DNA of 64,000 nt from Rhodopirellula bahusiensis (lineage in GTDB: Bacteria; Planctomycetota; Planctomycetia; Pirellulales; Pirellulaceae): the NCBI RefSeq assembly GCF_002727185.1, contig NZ_NIZW01000008.1, forward strand, positions 186,001 to 250,000, written 5' to 3'. Positions within the stretch are counted from its first letter, which is position 1; every line of letters begins with the position of its first letter. Below are positions 63,264 through 64,000 of this stretch, in pieces. Both the position numbers and the translations under genes were made by a program. The notes under the pieces are model-generated. The model ran no database searches, was not told the DNA's origin, and saw nothing but the letters and a program-made list of their open reading frames with translations.

Positions 63264-63301
63264 CAGTGAGAAAGCTCAACACCACGGGGATAGAGCTCAC
63301 T

Positions 63302-64000
63302 ATGTCCCGAAAGGCTACGGCAAGGACCAAACGACCAACTCCGAAACAGCGATTGCCCTCGACTAATTCGCTTCCAACGATCGAAGGCCTGCGGTCACAC
63401 CACGTGGATGATTTGGTTCGTTCGGGACTTACCGTGCAAACCATTACCGAAGCGGGTTTGTATTCGATTGATGATCCCGCCGAAATCAGCAGGAAACTCA
63501 ACTGGGCCGCTCCAGCCAATCGACTTGGCCCAGCTCTCGCGTTCCCGTTCATCGACCTCGCGACAAAAAAACTGAACGGCTTCACGCGATTGAAGCCCGA
63601 CACCCCGCGAAAGAACAAAAGGGGCAAAACAAACAAGTACGAACAGCCCGCTGGAGAATCACACCGGGCCTACTTTCCGTTTGGTTGCCTTTCGGCGATT
63701 GAGACGCCCGGGGAGATGATCGGGATCATTGAGGGCGAAAAAAAAGCTTTAGCTGCCACGCAGTCTGGCTTGCCTGCATTGTCAACGTCCGGGGTCTGGG
63801 GTTGGACCAAGAAGCGAAAGAAGGACTCGAGAGGGAAAGCGATTGGGAAACGACTTCTCATTGATGACCTGAGTTCGATCTTGTGGTTTGAGCGGGAAGT
63901 ATGGATCGGATTTGACTTCGATGAAGACCGGAACCCCGATGTCAATCACGCAGCAGCAGAACTTGCGAGAGTTCTTGAATCACATGGTGCTCGTGTCACA
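63302..64000 (+). CDS. DUF3854/TOPRIM-like primase-associated protein (C-terminus beyond window)
   Basis: Open from ATG 63302 to the edge (233 codons). IGIIEGEKKALAATQSGLPALSTSGVWGW and IGFDFDEDRNPDVNHAAAELARVL are the E and D-x-D parts of a TOPRIM-like DUF3854 domain of phage/plasmid primase-helicases. A zinc-binding part is not visible. It likely primes replication of the island. Confidence 0.82.
   Translation, partial: MSRKATARTKRPTPKQRLPSTNSLPTIEGLRSHHVDDLVRSGLTVQTITEAGLYSIDDPAEISRKLNWAAPANRLGPALAFPFIDLATKKLNGFTRLKPDTPRKNKRGKTNKYEQPAGESHRAYFPFGCLSAIETPGEMIGIIEGEKKALAATQSGLPALSTSGVWGWTKKRKKDSRGKAIGKRLLIDDLSSILWFEREVWIGFDFDEDRNPDVNHAAAELARVLESHGARVT

Larger units (their letters stand above)
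60070..64000. mobile_element. Second genomic island at tRNA-Lys (right end outside window)
   Basis: Begins right after tRNA-Lys with an integrase, followed by an unknown gene, a MerR/excisionase-like HTH protein, and a DUF3854/TOPRIM-like protein that runs off the edge. This matches a phage-plasmid type integrative island. Confidence 0.75.

Overview
The window looks like a chromosome segment of a Pirellulaceae planctomycete, most likely Rhodopirellula or a close relative. Evidence: planctomycete-type families (DUF1580, SHD1-domain protein, TM-anchored and Tat-exported terpene-cyclase-like repeat proteins), many exported or lipoprotein genes of lineage-restricted type, and a dispersed 'ACGATGGACTT..AAGTCC' hairpin that I associate with Rhodopirellula. 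This placement rests on recognition, not on a database search.

Layout. (A) 1 to about 37,421 is a mobile element whose left end lies outside the window. It ends in a tyrosine integrase (35,996-37,270) lying against the 3' end of an initiator-type tRNA-Met (37,421-37,494, minus). It carries an N6-adenine DNA methyltransferase (partial at the left edge), small plasmid/phage-type genes, a plasmid replication block (ParA, a small RHH-like partner, a putative par site, a Rep protein, three 18-bp iterons at an exact 33-bp period), a second recombinase, two replication-relaxation-like genes and a VirD4/TraG-type coupling protein. No relaxase or secretion channel is visible. It is best read as an integrated plasmid or integrative conjugative/mobilizable element. 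(B) 37.7-59.6 kb is ordinary chromosome: terpene-cyclase-like proteins, an ABC exporter, DnaA, a cysteine desulfurase, ScpB, a type II secretion/type IV pilus cluster, a haem-binding sensor kinase and an SHD1 protein. (C) At 59.8-60.07 kb tRNA-Cys and tRNA-Lys are followed at once by another integrase, and a second island runs off the right edge (HTH protein, DUF3854/TOPRIM-like protein).

Most interesting content. (1) 17.9-27.3 kb: a VWA - PP2C - membrane kinase triad (TerY-P type, a class linked to antiviral defence), followed nearby by a membrane coiled-coil protein, another Ser/Thr kinase, a Cas4-like PD-(D/E)XK protein with two membrane helices inserted, and an HTH-pseudokinase. This looks like an enlarged phospho-signalling defence island. 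(2) About 13.1-14.15 kb: a roughly 1-kb non-coding stretch full of strong hairpins, followed by an unrecognised basic protein. It is a candidate large structured RNA with a partner protein. (3) Three paralogues of a small OB-like protein, one ending in an SSB-type acidic tip. (4) A predicted lipoprotein whose mature part is an IS3 OrfA-type HTH. (5) An MT-A70-like methyltransferase whose DPPW motif has decayed.

How the parts fit: the par/rep/iteron block would maintain the element as a plasmid, the integrase moves it into and out of tRNA-Met, the coupling protein would dock it to a transfer channel encoded elsewhere, and the methyltransferase and TerY-P-like genes are the defence cargo.
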